Shown here one piece after another: positions 44,163-53,150 of a stretch of 64,000 nt of DNA. Location of the stretch: assembly GCA_964430855.1 (NCBI GenBank), contig CAYSHC010000002.1, positions 39,895 through 103,894 on the forward strand, written 5' to 3'. The DNA is from JAEZDP01 sp964430855. GTDB taxonomy: Bacteria > Acidobacteriota > Vicinamibacteria > Vicinamibacterales > Vicinamibacteraceae. Within the stretch, counting starts at the first letter, position 1. Each line of letters starts with the position of its first letter. The position numbers and the translations under genes were made by a program. The notes under the pieces were generated by a model. That model saw nothing but the letters and a program-made list of their open reading frames with translations, had not been told where the DNA came from and searched no databases.

Positions 44163-45658
44163 ACATCGTCCCGTCCCCGCCGACCGCGCCGCCCCACGAG
44201 GCGGTCACGCTGCCTGCCGTGCGCGTGCCCGTCTGGATCACGCTCCTCGACATCGCCATCGGCATCTCGCTGGCGCTCCTGGTGTCTGCACTGCTTTTCG
44301 GCGGGCCACGCCTGACGTACGCGGACGTGCGCGTCACGGCCACCTCCGGCTGGAAGATCGGCGGCGTGCTCGCGCTGCTGCTCGTCGTCCGGCACGGGCT
44401 CATGCGGCGGCCCGCGTGGTGGCATCGCGTGGCTGGCGGCGCCCGGTGGACCTGGCGTGTGGGCGGCCTGCGGCACGTCGCCCCCTGGGTGGCGACGACG
44501 CGGCTGACGGTGCTGCTGGCGACGTACGTCGGCGTGCTGCTCATCGGCTATCCGTCCGGGGAGCCGCCTTTCCGCGTGGCCCCGACCGAGGCGGGCAACC
44601 TCCTCGCGCGCTGGGACACGGGCTGGTACCTGGGGATTGCCGAGGACGGCTACAACTACTGGGGCAACGCCAACCACCAGACCAACGTCGCGTTCTTCCC
44701 GGCCTATCCGATGACCGTGCGGTTCGTCGCCTCGGCGCTCGGCGCGCGCTGGGGGTCGCCAAGCCGCCCCGGTGACTCGTTCGAGACGTTCACCACCCGG
44801 CGGCACGTACGGATGCTCCAGGCGGGCTGGCTGGTGTCTGTCACCAGCCTGATCGTCGGCCTCGTGTACCTGTTCAGGCTTGCGCGCGAGCTCACGGGGT
44901 CGGAGGACGCGGCCGGGCGCGCCGTGGCGCTCGCCGCCACCTATCCCTTCGCCTTCTTCTTCGGGGCCGTCTACACCGAGGCGTTCTTTCTCGCCTGTGC
45001 CGTCGCGGCCTTCTACCACATGCGTCACCGCCAGTGGGCCTGGGCGGCGGCCTTCGGCGTCGTTGCCGGCCTCTCGCGGCCGAACGGATGCCTGCTGTCG
45101 GTGCCGCTCGGCCTGATGGCCCTCGCGCACTGGCGCGCCGACGGCTATCGCACGACGACGCTCGCCTGGGGACTGCTGGCCGCGTCGATGTCAGGCGTTG
45201 GCATGCTGCTCTTCACGTGGTGGCTGTACGGCTTCACCGGCGAATGGTTCGTGTGGATGAAGGCGCACGGCGCGTGGGGACGACAGTTCGCCGGCCTGCA
45301 CGTGCTGCTCGCCCAGCGATGGGGCGAGCTCTGGAACGTGGGGCTGACCGCCTATTCGGCGGCCTACGCGATCGAGATACTCAACATGGCGGCGACGGCG
45401 CTCGCGCTGGCCGTGAGCTGGCCCGTGGGCCGGCGCTATGGCTGGCCATACGCGGTGTTCCTGCTCGTCACCGTCGTCCCGCCGCTCTTCATGGGCGGGT
45501 TCCTGTCGATGGGCCGCGTCACGTCCACGCTCTTCCCGGTGTTCATCTACCTGGGCGCGCGGTTCGGCCCGCGCCTCACCCCGCACGTCCTCATCGCGTT
45601 CTTCGGCCTCCAGGCGGCGCTCGCGGTCATGCACTTCACCTGGCGCCAGGTCTTCTGA
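44159..45658 (+). CDS. PIG-V-like mannosyltransferase (GPI-mannosyltransferase II family)
   Basis: From the ATG at 44159 (ATGA overlap) the protein has 499 residues and about ten helices. The PIG-V hallmark is the first-loop phrase LLARWDTGWYLGIAEDGY with its catalytic Asp, followed by NVAFFPAYPMTVR. Later LGLMALAHWRADGY and GFLSMGRVTSTLFPVFIYLG match the GT-C fold. It transfers a sugar from a polyprenyl phosphate donor to an outside acceptor. It is the last gene of the ketosynthase operon and is followed by a hairpin. Confidence 0.85.
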   Translation: MNIVPSPPTAPPHEAVTLPAVRVPVWITLLDIAIGISLALLVSALLFGGPRLTYADVRVTATSGWKIGGVLALLLVVRHGLMRRPAWWHRVAGGARWTWRVGGLRHVAPWVATTRLTVLLATYVGVLLIGYPSGEPPFRVAPTEAGNLLARWDTGWYLGIAEDGYNYWGNANHQTNVAFFPAYPMTVRFVASALGARWGSPSRPGDSFETFTTRRHVRMLQAGWLVSVTSLIVGLVYLFRLARELTGSEDAAGRAVALAATYPFAFFFGAVYTEAFFLACAVAAFYHMRHRQWAWAAAFGVVAGLSRPNGCLLSVPLGLMALAHWRADGYRTTTLAWGLLAASMSGVGMLLFTWWLYGFTGEWFVWMKAHGAWGRQFAGLHVLLAQRWGELWNVGLTAYSAAYAIEILNMAATALALAVSWPVGRRYGWPYAVFLLVTVVPPLFMGGFLSMGRVTSTLFPVFIYLGARFGPRLTPHVLIAFFGLQAALAVMHFTWRQVF

Positions 45659-45663
45659 GTGCG

Positions 45664-45682
45664 GCACGGCATCCTGCCGTGC
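45664..45682. terminator. GC hairpin after the PIG-V-like gene
   Basis: GCACGGCA at 45664-45671 pairs with TGCCGTGC at 45675-45682 across a TCC loop, five bases after the TGA stop at 45658. No T tract follows. It shares the TCC loop of the window's palindromic repeats but not their arms, so it may be a terminator or a diverged repeat. The rest of 45683-45807 shows nothing else. Confidence 0.4.
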
Positions 45683-45807
45683 TGGCTCCGGCTTTCGACA
45701 CGCGCGTGCCGTCCTAACGCGAACGGCGCGCAACGCCGGCACGGGCGTGGTCTGACCCGCGCGAACGGGGCGCTGCGCCCGTCCAGAGGGCGCCGATCGA
45801 GTGTGCA

Positions 45808-45813
45808 TATAAT
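45808..45813 (+). promoter_or_regulatory. -10 TATAAT before the TPR metalloprotease
   Basis: GCATATAATGCG carries a perfect TATAAT 16 bases before the ATG at 45830. The hexamer overlaps an earlier in-frame ATG at 45812, which argues for the later start. It is the likely promoter of the eight-gene operon. Confidence 0.55.
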
Positions 45814-45829
45814 GCGAGTGTTCGCTGAC

Positions 45830-48439
45830 ATGAGGCTGCAAGACGACTGGACGGGAGGATCCGCCGGCCGCCGGCCCCGGGCTCTCGGCCGGTGGCGTCG
45901 CACGTGCGCGATGGCGATGGTGGCCGTCGTGGCAGCCGTCGTGTCGTCCGCCTACGCGCAGATCCGCGTCACCCCTGTAGTCCCCCCCGCCGAGCCGCCG
46001 CCGCCGTTTGTGCTCGACGAGGCGACCGACGCGCTCAACGCGGGCGACCTCGAGCGCGCGCTCGCGGCGGCTGCCGTGCTGCCGCCCGCAGACGCCGCGC
46101 TCGTCCGCGGCCGCGTCGCCGAACGGCAGGGTCGGCATGCCGAGGCCGAGGTGGAGTACCGCCAGGCGGTGGCCGTCGCGCCCGAAGGCGACGGCGCTGT
46201 CGCGCTGGCCGAGCTGCTCACGGCGACAGGGCGGCGGAGCGACGCGCGTCCCATCTGGGAAGCCCTGGTGGCGGCGGGCCAGCGCGAGCGCACGGGCGAG
46301 GCGCTGAAGCGTGCGGGCATCGCCGCCCAGCGGCTCGGGCGCGTCAGGCTCGCCAACTCCTATTTCCAGACGGCCTCGGGCATGACGCCGAACGACCCGG
46401 CGCTGCACACCGCCTGGGGCAACCTGTTCCTCGAGAAGTTCAACGAGGCCGAAGCACGCGCCTCCTACGAGGCGGCGCTGGGCATCTACGACCGCTGGGT
46501 TCCGGCGCTCGAGGGGCTCGCGCGGTCGCTCGCCGACACCAATCCCACGCGGGCGGAGCAGGTGGCGCGACAGGTGCTGTCCATCGACGCGTCGCACCCG
46601 GGCGCGCTCGTGCTGCTGGCGTCGCAGGCAATCGACGCCGCCGATCCCGATACCGCGCAGGGGTACCTGACGCGTGTCCGCGAGGCCAACCCGCGCCATG
46701 TGGAGGCGCTCGCCCTCAGCGCGGCCCTCGCGCGCATCGATGACCGCGTCGACGACGCCGAGGCGCTCATTGCCGAGGCCCACCTCGTGCACCCGACGAC
46801 GGCCGATGTCAGGCGCATCGTCGGCGAGAAGCTGGCGCGGCGGTACCGCTTCGACGAAGCCGTCGACGAGCTGCGCAAGGCCGTCGAGCTCGATCCCGGC
46901 AACAGCCGCGCCCAGGCGACGCTCGGGTTGCACCTGCTGCGCACCGGCGACGAAGCCGAGGCCCGCAAGGCGCTCGACCTCGCGTTCTCGTCCGACCCGT
47001 TCGACGCGGTGACCTACAACCTGCTGACGCTGCTCGACACGCTCGACGGGTTTGCGACCCTCACGGCCGACAACCTCACCATCCGCATGCACACCGACGA
47101 GGCGCCGGTGCTCGGGCAGTACCTGGCGCCGCTCGCGGAAGAGGCGCTCGCGACGCTGTCGCGCAAGTACGAGTTCACGCCGGAGGGACCGATCCTGCTC
47201 CAGGTGTTTCCGCGCCACGACGACTTCGCCGTGCGGACGATGGGACTTCCCGGCATGCTGGGCGCGCTTGGCGCGTGCTTCGGGCGCGTGGTCACCATGG
47301 ACTCGCCGCGTGCACGCCCCCCGGGCAGCTTCAACTGGGCCGCCACGCTGTGGCACGAGCTGGCGCACGTCGTGACGCTCCAGATGTCGCGCAACCGGGT
47401 GCCACGGTGGCTGAGCGAGGGCGTGTCCGGATACGAGGAGGTCCAGGCGCGTCCGGGCTGGGGCCTCGAGTCGCAGCTGCTGTTCGCGCAGGCATATGCG
47501 ACGGGCCGCCTGCTGCCGCTCGCCGAACTCAACGCGGGGTTCTCGCGGGCCGAGACGATCAACCTGGCCTACTTCCAGGCGGCGCTGCTCGTCGAGCACC
47601 TCGTGGCCGAGCACGGCCACGAGAAGCTGCGCACGTTCATCCGCGCGTACGCCGCCGGCGTCGACGACGAGGAGGCGCTGCGTCAGGCGTTCGGCCTCGA
47701 CTGGCCGGCGCTCCAGGCCTCCTTCGACACCTTTGTGGCCCAGCGGTACGGCGGCGTCGCCACGACGCTGGCCGACGTGAGCGAGCATCCGCCAGGCCGC
47801 GGCGCGGAGGCCTCCGACTGGCTCGCGTTTGCCGACAGGCACGCCGGAAACTTCCGTGTCCAGATGGCGGCGGCGACGCCGCTCGTCAGGCTCGGCGATC
47901 TCGACGGGGCGCGCCGCGTGCTCGAGCGCGCGGCGGAGCTCGTGCCGTTTGCGACGGGCGAGGACAGCCCGTGGCGCCTGCTCGCCGTCGTGGCCATGCG
48001 GCAGGAGCGGCACGACGAGGCGCGCCGCCACATGGCGCGCGTGCTCGAGATCGACAGCACGGCCGCGCAGCCGCTGCGGCAGCTGCTGACGCTGGCGCGC
48101 GAGGCCGGCGACGATGCGCAACGGCAGGCGGCCGCCGAGCGTCTGATCGAGATAGACCCGTTCGACGCCGCCGCGCATACCGCGCTCGGGGAACTGGCGC
48201 TGGCCCGCGGCGACCTCGCCGTGGCGCTGCGTGAGCTGGAGACGGCCGTGGCGGCCGATCCGCCCAACCCCGCCGAGGCGCTGACGTCGCTCGCCGAGGT
48301 CACCTTGCGCACCGGCCAGGCCGTGGCCGCCAGGCGGCACCTGATTCGCGCGCTCGAGCACTCGCCGCGCTACGAGCGCGCGCAGGAGCTGCTGCTGCGG
48401 ATCGTCGATGGCGAGGTGGAGGAGGGCGCCCGGCCATGA
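45830..48439 (+). CDS. Exported TPR protein with a peptidase MA-like (HExxH) domain
   Basis: The ATG at 45830 gives 869 residues. A signal or anchor segment (residues about 22-45, ending AYAQ) is followed by about ten TPR-like helix pairs (to residue 400). A gluzincin domain follows with HELAH at 508-512 and the third ligand in SEGVSGYEE near 530. A further TPR block runs to the end. Peptidase-MA proteins are poorly known. It leads the eight-gene operon and overlaps the DUF4159 gene by ATGA. Confidence 0.85.
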   Translation: MRLQDDWTGGSAGRRPRALGRWRRTCAMAMVAVVAAVVSSAYAQIRVTPVVPPAEPPPPFVLDEATDALNAGDLERALAAAAVLPPADAALVRGRVAERQGRHAEAEVEYRQAVAVAPEGDGAVALAELLTATGRRSDARPIWEALVAAGQRERTGEALKRAGIAAQRLGRVRLANSYFQTASGMTPNDPALHTAWGNLFLEKFNEAEARASYEAALGIYDRWVPALEGLARSLADTNPTRAEQVARQVLSIDASHPGALVLLASQAIDAADPDTAQGYLTRVREANPRHVEALALSAALARIDDRVDDAEALIAEAHLVHPTTADVRRIVGEKLARRYRFDEAVDELRKAVELDPGNSRAQATLGLHLLRTGDEAEARKALDLAFSSDPFDAVTYNLLTLLDTLDGFATLTADNLTIRMHTDEAPVLGQYLAPLAEEALATLSRKYEFTPEGPILLQVFPRHDDFAVRTMGLPGMLGALGACFGRVVTMDSPRARPPGSFNWAATLWHELAHVVTLQMSRNRVPRWLSEGVSGYEEVQARPGWGLESQLLFAQAYATGRLLPLAELNAGFSRAETINLAYFQAALLVEHLVAEHGHEKLRTFIRAYAAGVDDEEALRQAFGLDWPALQASFDTFVAQRYGGVATTLADVSEHPPGRGAEASDWLAFADRHAGNFRVQMAAATPLVRLGDLDGARRVLERAAELVPFATGEDSPWRLLAVVAMRQERHDEARRHMARVLEIDSTAAQPLRQLLTLAREAGDDAQRQAAAERLIEIDPFDAAAHTALGELALARGDLAVALRELETAVAADPPNPAEALTSLAEVTLRTGQAVAARRHLIRALEHSPRYERAQELLLRIVDGEVEEGARP

Positions 48440-49272
48440 CGCCACCGCCTCGCCTGCCGCGCACGACAGCCGCGCGACGCCGCTGGCGGCGGTGGGCGCT
48501 GTTCACGTCCGCGGCCGCCGCGCTCGCGCTGCTCACGGCCGGCAGCCTGACGACCCTCGTCGCGCAGATGGTGCAGCAGAGCGACCCCCGGTTTGCCGGC
48601 ATGCGCTGGCGCTTCACGCGCGTCCAGTACACCGCGCACAACGCGAGCGCGTTCCGTGCCCGGTACTGGAGCGACTCGTGGGCCATCGACGGTCCCGCGG
48701 CCGAACAGAACCTGTCGCGCCGGCTCCGCGCCGTCACGGCCATCGACGTCGGCGAGCCGATCGTCCTGCGCCTCGACGATCCCGAGCTCTTCAACAACCC
48801 GTGGATCTACTTCGTCGAGCCCGGCACGCTGCGGCTCCAGGAGCACGAGGTGCCGATCCTGCGCGAGTTCCTGCTGCGCGGCGGCACGGCAGTGCTCGAC
48901 GACTTCCACGGCGACATCGAGATGGCCAACGTCGTCGCCGAGTTCGCGCGCGTCTTCCCGGACCGCGAGATCAAGACGCTCGGGCCCGACCACCCCGTCT
49001 TCAACGGCTTCTACAAGATCGACACCTACCCGCAGATCCCTGGGCTCGGGTCCTTCTTTGCCGGGCGGACGTGGGAGAAGGGCGGGGTGAACGCCGAGCT
49101 GCGCGCCATCGAGGACGACAACGGCCGCGCGATGGTGCTGATCAACTGGAACACCGACATGGGCGACGGCTGGGAATGGTCGAACGTCGAGGAGTATCCG
49201 GGGTACATCCAGTACACCGCGCAGGCGTACCGGATGATGATCAATGAGATCATCTATTCACTCACGCACTGA
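48436..49272 (+). CDS. DUF4159-domain membrane-anchored protein
   Basis: The 278-residue protein has an Arg-rich N-terminus and one membrane helix (residues 20-45). The DUF4159 domain has the phrases FTRVQYTAHNASAFR, PWIYFVEPG, GGTAVLDDFHGDIEM and YKIDTYPQIPGLG, and ends MMINEIIYSLTH. This domain sits next to MoxR-DUF58 operons in many bacteria and is related to glutamine-amidotransferase-like folds. It overlaps the TPR gene and is 29 bases before moxR. Confidence 0.85.
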   Translation: MTPPPRLPRTTAARRRWRRWALFTSAAAALALLTAGSLTTLVAQMVQQSDPRFAGMRWRFTRVQYTAHNASAFRARYWSDSWAIDGPAAEQNLSRRLRAVTAIDVGEPIVLRLDDPELFNNPWIYFVEPGTLRLQEHEVPILREFLLRGGTAVLDDFHGDIEMANVVAEFARVFPDREIKTLGPDHPVFNGFYKIDTYPQIPGLGSFFAGRTWEKGGVNAELRAIEDDNGRAMVLINWNTDMGDGWEWSNVEEYPGYIQYTAQAYRMMINEIIYSLTH

Positions 49273-49301
49273 GCGGCAGGCTCCAAGGAACGAGGTCACC
49301 G

Positions 49302-50351
49302 TTGAACGAACTGGCGCATGCCGGCACTACTGCACTCAGCCCTGACGACGCCCGGGCGCTCGTCGGCCGCGTGGCCGACAGCCGCACCCGCGTGCTCACC
49401 GAGCTCCGCAAGGTCGTCGTCGGACAGGACGAATCGGTGGACCTCGTGCTCGCCGCGCTCTTTGCCGGCGGGCACTGCCTGCTGACGGGCGTCCCTGGCC
49501 TCGCCAAGACGCTGCTGGTGCGGACGCTCGCCCAGATCCTCGACCTCGGCTTCCGCCGCATCCAGTTCACGCCCGACCTGATGCCAGCCGACATCACCGG
49601 CACCGAGGTGCTCGACGAGACCGACGGCATCCGCGCGCTGCGCTTCGTCCGCGGCCCCATCTTCACGCAGCTGCTGCTGGCCGACGAGATCAACAGGACG
49701 CCACCCAAGACGCAGGCGGCCCTGCTCGAGGCCATGCAGGAGGGCCACGTCACCGCCGCGGGGCGCAGCTACGAGCTCGACCCGCCGTTCTTCGTACTCG
49801 CCACGCAGAACCCGATCGAGCTGGAGGGCANNNNNNNNNNCACCTATCCGCTACCCGAGGCCCAGCTCGACCGCTTCCTCTTCAACGTCGTCATGACCTA
49901 CCTCCCCGAGGACGACGAGGTGCGCGTGGTGACGAGAACGACGGGAGTGCGCGGGTCGGCGCCGGAGCGGGTGCTGTCGCGCGACGACATCGTGCAGATC
50001 CAGGGCCTCGTGCGGCACGTGGTGATCGCCGAGGACGTCGCCCGCTACGCGGTCAGGCTGTCGGCCGCCTCGCGTCCGGGCCAGCGGGGCGTGCCCGACT
50101 TCGTCAGCCGCTACGTCAAGTGGGGCGCGGGGCTGCGCGCCTCGCAGGCGCTCGTGCTCGGCGGCAAGGCGCGTGCGCTGATGATGGGGCGCGCCCACGT
50201 GACCGCCGACGACATCCGGGTGCTCGCCGCGCCGGTGCTCCGCCACCGCGTGCTCGTCAACTTCCAGGCCGAGTCGGAAGGGCTGACCTCCGACACGATC
50301 GTCGAGCGGCTGCTCGAGGCCGTCCCGGCCCCGTCCAGCGGGTTGACCTGA
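49302..50351 (+). CDS. MoxR-family AAA+ ATPase (contains a 10-N scaffold gap)
   Basis: A TTG start with GAGG upstream gives an ORF of 349 codons including the N run. Walker A is GVPGLAKT (near residue 62) and Walker B and sensor parts are LLLADEINRTPPKTQAALLEAMQE and ATQNPIELEG. The N run falls exactly where other MoxR proteins read EGTYPLPEAQLDRF, so four unknown residues are probably not real. MoxR ATPases act as chaperones that load cofactors or assemble vWA-containing complexes. It lies one base before the DUF58 gene. Confidence 0.95.
   Translation: MNELAHAGTTALSPDDARALVGRVADSRTRVLTELRKVVVGQDESVDLVLAALFAGGHCLLTGVPGLAKTLLVRTLAQILDLGFRRIQFTPDLMPADITGTEVLDETDGIRALRFVRGPIFTQLLLADEINRTPPKTQAALLEAMQEGHVTAAGRSYELDPPFFVLATQNPIELEGXXXXTYPLPEAQLDRFLFNVVMTYLPEDDEVRVVTRTTGVRGSAPERVLSRDDIVQIQGLVRHVVIAEDVARYAVRLSAASRPGQRGVPDFVSRYVKWGAGLRASQALVLGGKARALMMGRAHVTADDIRVLAAPVLRHRVLVNFQAESEGLTSDTIVERLLEAVPAPSSGLT
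49831..49840. other. Scaffold gap of 10 N inside moxR
   Basis: Left of the N run the sequence ends GAGGGCA and right of it begins CACCTATCCG. Joining the two at the shared CA gives the expected conserved codons GGC ACC TAT, so the contig ends seem to overlap by two bases and no sequence is missing. Confidence 0.7.
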
Positions 50352-50352
50352 G

Positions 50353-51261
50353 ATGGCCACGCCACGCCCGGCGACGTCGCGGTTCCTGTCGCCCGAGGTC
50401 GTGAGCGGCCTGAGCTCGATCGAGCTCAAGGCCCGCACGGTCGTGGAGGGGCTGCTGCTCGGCCTCCACCGGAGTCCGTTCCGGGGTGCAAGCGTCGAGT
50501 TTGCCGAGTATCGCCAGTACCTGCCCGGCGACGACCCGGCGATGGTCGACTGGAAGGTCTTCGCGCGCAGCGACCGCCACTACGTGAAGAAGTTCGAGCT
50601 CGACACCAACGTGGAGGCGTCGCTGCTCGTCGACGTCAGCGCGTCGATGGGCTACGTCGGCGACCACGGCATGTCGAAGCTCGAGTACGCGTCGTGCCTC
50701 GCGGCGTCGCTGGCCTACCTGCTGACGGGCCAGCGCGACGCCGTCGGCGTGTCGCTGTTCGACGCGGCGTTGCGCGACCACGTGCCGCCGTCGTCGCGCC
50801 CCGGCCAGCTCACGCGCCTCCTGGTCGCGCTCGAGCGCGCCAGGCCGGGTGCGGTGTCGGACACGGCCGCTGCGCTCGCGCAGGTGGCCGAGCGCATCCG
50901 CCGGCGGGGCCTCGTCGTCGTGTTCTCCGACCTGCTCGACGACCCGGAGCGTGTCATCGCGGGCTTGCGCCTGGTGCGGGCACGCGGGATGGAGGTGGTC
51001 GTCTTCCAGCTCCTCGACGAGCACGAGCTGACGTTGCCGTTCGAGCACGCCTCGACCTTCCGCGACATGGAAACGGGTCAGCAGGTGCTTACCGACCCAC
51101 GCAGCGTGCGGCAGGCGTACCTCGAGGCGATGGCCGCGCTCCAGGAGACCTACCGGCGCGAACTGCGCGCGGCGGGCATCGACTACCAGATGACGTCGAC
51201 GGCGACGCCGCTCGACGTGGCGCTGCTCGGCTGGCTGGGCCGGCGGGGACGGACGCTGTAG
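50353..51261 (+). CDS. DUF58/vWA-like protein, MoxR partner
   Basis: The 302-residue protein shows the DUF58 signature YRQYLPGDDPAMVDWKVFARSDRHYVKKFE. A vWA-type fold follows, with the metal-site phrase DVSASMGY near residue 94 and FSDLLDDPERVIAGL later. DUF58 proteins are the standard partners of MoxR ATPases. It starts with ATG one base after moxR and ends 8 bases before the BatA-like gene. Confidence 0.92.
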   Translation: MATPRPATSRFLSPEVVSGLSSIELKARTVVEGLLLGLHRSPFRGASVEFAEYRQYLPGDDPAMVDWKVFARSDRHYVKKFELDTNVEASLLVDVSASMGYVGDHGMSKLEYASCLAASLAYLLTGQRDAVGVSLFDAALRDHVPPSSRPGQLTRLLVALERARPGAVSDTAAALAQVAERIRRRGLVVVFSDLLDDPERVIAGLRLVRARGMEVVVFQLLDEHELTLPFEHASTFRDMETGQQVLTDPRSVRQAYLEAMAALQETYRRELRAAGIDYQMTSTATPLDVALLGWLGRRGRTL

Positions 51262-51269
51262 GCCGCGCG

Positions 51270-53150
51270 ATGGGCTTTCTGTCTCCGCTCTTCCTCGCCG
51301 GGCTCGCCGCCATCGCCGTGCCCGTGATCCTGCACCTCTTCCGCCGCGAGACGGCGCCGGAGGTGCCGTTCGCGCCGGTGCGGTACCTGCGCCCGACGCC
51401 CATCGAACGGCAGGAGCGACGGCGCATCCAGGACTGGTGGCTGCTGCTGCTGCGCGCGCTGGCCCTGGCGGTGCTCGCCTTCGCGTTCGCGCGGCCGTAC
51501 GTCGTCGAGGCGCTGCCGGAGCAGACGCCCGTCGTGATCGCCATCGACACGTCGTACAGCATGAGTCCGCCCGCGACGCTGGCCGCCGCGCGCGGGGCGG
51601 CCGTGGCCGTGCTCGACGACCTGCCGGCAGGCACGCCGGTCGCGCTGGTGACCTTCGACGACAGGGCGTCGATTGCCGCTGAGCTCACGAGCGACCACGG
51701 GGGCGTGCGGGCGCTCATCGCCTCGGTGACCCCCGGCTTCGGCGGCACGCGTTACGCCGCGGCCATCGAGGCCGCCCGCGCGGCGATCGGCGAGCGCGCC
51801 GGACGCGTCGTCATCGTCACCGACATGCAGGCGCGGGGCTGGGCGCGCGGCACGGCGGCGCTGCCCGACGACGTCGAGGTGGAGGTCGTGCCCGTCGGCG
51901 TCCGCGTGGACAACGTGCTCGTGCGGGAGCTGACGGTGCAGGCGGATGGCGCGCGCGCGGTCGTCAGCAACGCCGGGGCCGAGCCGGCTCGGGTCGAGGC
52001 GCGCCTCGTGCGCGACGGGCGGATCGTGCAGGCCGTGGCCCGCGAGTTGCCCGCAGGGATCTCGGCCGACGTGACGTTTGCCGGCCCGTTCGAGCCCGGC
52101 GCCTACAGCGTCGAGGTGGACGACGCGGCGGGGTTTGCCGCTGACAATATCCGCCATGCCGTCAACGGCGTCGTCGCGCCGACGAAGGTCAGGTTGCTGG
52201 TCGGCGTGGAGACCGACAGGGTGCTCGGCTACTTCGTCGAGCGGGCGTACGCGGCGCTCGACAGCGACGCGCGGCAGTACGCCGTCGAGACCGCCGTCGG
52301 CGACGCCGGTCTGGCGGCCGAGGCCCTGCGTGACGCCGATTTGAACGTGTGGCTCTCCGCGACCGGGGTCGATCGCCGGCAGGTGTCCTCGCTCGAGGCC
52401 TACGTCAGGGGCGGCGGGCGCCTGATCGTGGCGTGCGGGCCGTCGCTCGACGCGCGCGTGGCCGACGTGGTCACCCGCCCGCTCGGCGTCGGGCTGGCGC
52501 CGATGTCCGAGGCGCGCGCGGAGACGCCGGGCGGCGTGCTCGCCGACGATCCCAGGCACCCGATGCTCGCCGCGCTGGGCGAGGCGCGCGTGGCTCTCGG
52601 CCGCGCGCACGTCACGCGGCGGTGCGACATCGAGGCAATCGCGCCGGCGTCGGTCATCGCCACGTTCACGTCGGGCCGGCCGGCGATTGCCGAGGCGCGT
52701 CTGGGAGAGGGTAGGCTTCTGGTGCTGGCGACAGACCTGGCGCGGCAGTGGAACGACCTGCCGGTGCAGCCCGCCTTCCTGCCGCTCGTCGGCGAGATGA
52801 CGGCGCATCTGCTGGGACCGCGCGGCCGCACGACGCGCACGGTGGCCGAGGTGGCAGCGCCCGAGTACCGGCGGCCGGGGATCTGGCCGGTCGGCAGCGG
52901 TGGCGTGCCGGTGGCGGTCAACGTCGACGTGGCCGAGTCGGACCAGGCGCGCCAGGCGCCCGAAGAGTTCGTGGCGTCCATCGTGCGCCAGCCGCGGGAC
53001 CGGACGCAGGCCGAGGTCGTCGAGGCGACGCGCACCGAACAGGGGCAGGGGCTCTGGCGGTACGGCCTGATGCTGCTCGGCGCGACGCTCGTTGTCGAGG
53101 GCGTGGTGGCGCGACGGCCGCGCCGGCAGGCCATGGAGGTGTCATCGTGA
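51270..53150 (+). CDS. BatA-like membrane protein with vWA domain
   Basis: The ATG at 51270 gives 626 residues. The BatA/aerotolerance N-terminal domain (residues 1-75) has LSPLFLAGLAAIAVPVILHL and FRRETAPEVPFAPVRYL. A vWA domain has IDTSYSM near residue 91. A CARDB-like or amidotransferase-like region (residues 200-480, with VRGGGRLIVACG near 378) and a last membrane helix (residues about 600-618) follow. It is membrane-anchored at both ends. It overlaps the DUF4175-like gene by four bases (GTGA). Confidence 0.88.
   Translation: MGFLSPLFLAGLAAIAVPVILHLFRRETAPEVPFAPVRYLRPTPIERQERRRIQDWWLLLLRALALAVLAFAFARPYVVEALPEQTPVVIAIDTSYSMSPPATLAAARGAAVAVLDDLPAGTPVALVTFDDRASIAAELTSDHGGVRALIASVTPGFGGTRYAAAIEAARAAIGERAGRVVIVTDMQARGWARGTAALPDDVEVEVVPVGVRVDNVLVRELTVQADGARAVVSNAGAEPARVEARLVRDGRIVQAVARELPAGISADVTFAGPFEPGAYSVEVDDAAGFAADNIRHAVNGVVAPTKVRLLVGVETDRVLGYFVERAYAALDSDARQYAVETAVGDAGLAAEALRDADLNVWLSATGVDRRQVSSLEAYVRGGGRLIVACGPSLDARVADVVTRPLGVGLAPMSEARAETPGGVLADDPRHPMLAALGEARVALGRAHVTRRCDIEAIAPASVIATFTSGRPAIAEARLGEGRLLVLATDLARQWNDLPVQPAFLPLVGEMTAHLLGPRGRTTRTVAEVAAPEYRRPGIWPVGSGGVPVAVNVDVAESDQARQAPEEFVASIVRQPRDRTQAEVVEATRTEQGQGLWRYGLMLLGATLVVEGVVARRPRRQAMEVSS

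Noticed and set aside
45191..48445. A 1084-codon minus-strand frame across the TPR gene
   Set aside because: It is antisense to a clear TPR/HExxH protein and has Arg/His-rich shadow composition, caused by high GC and few stops.
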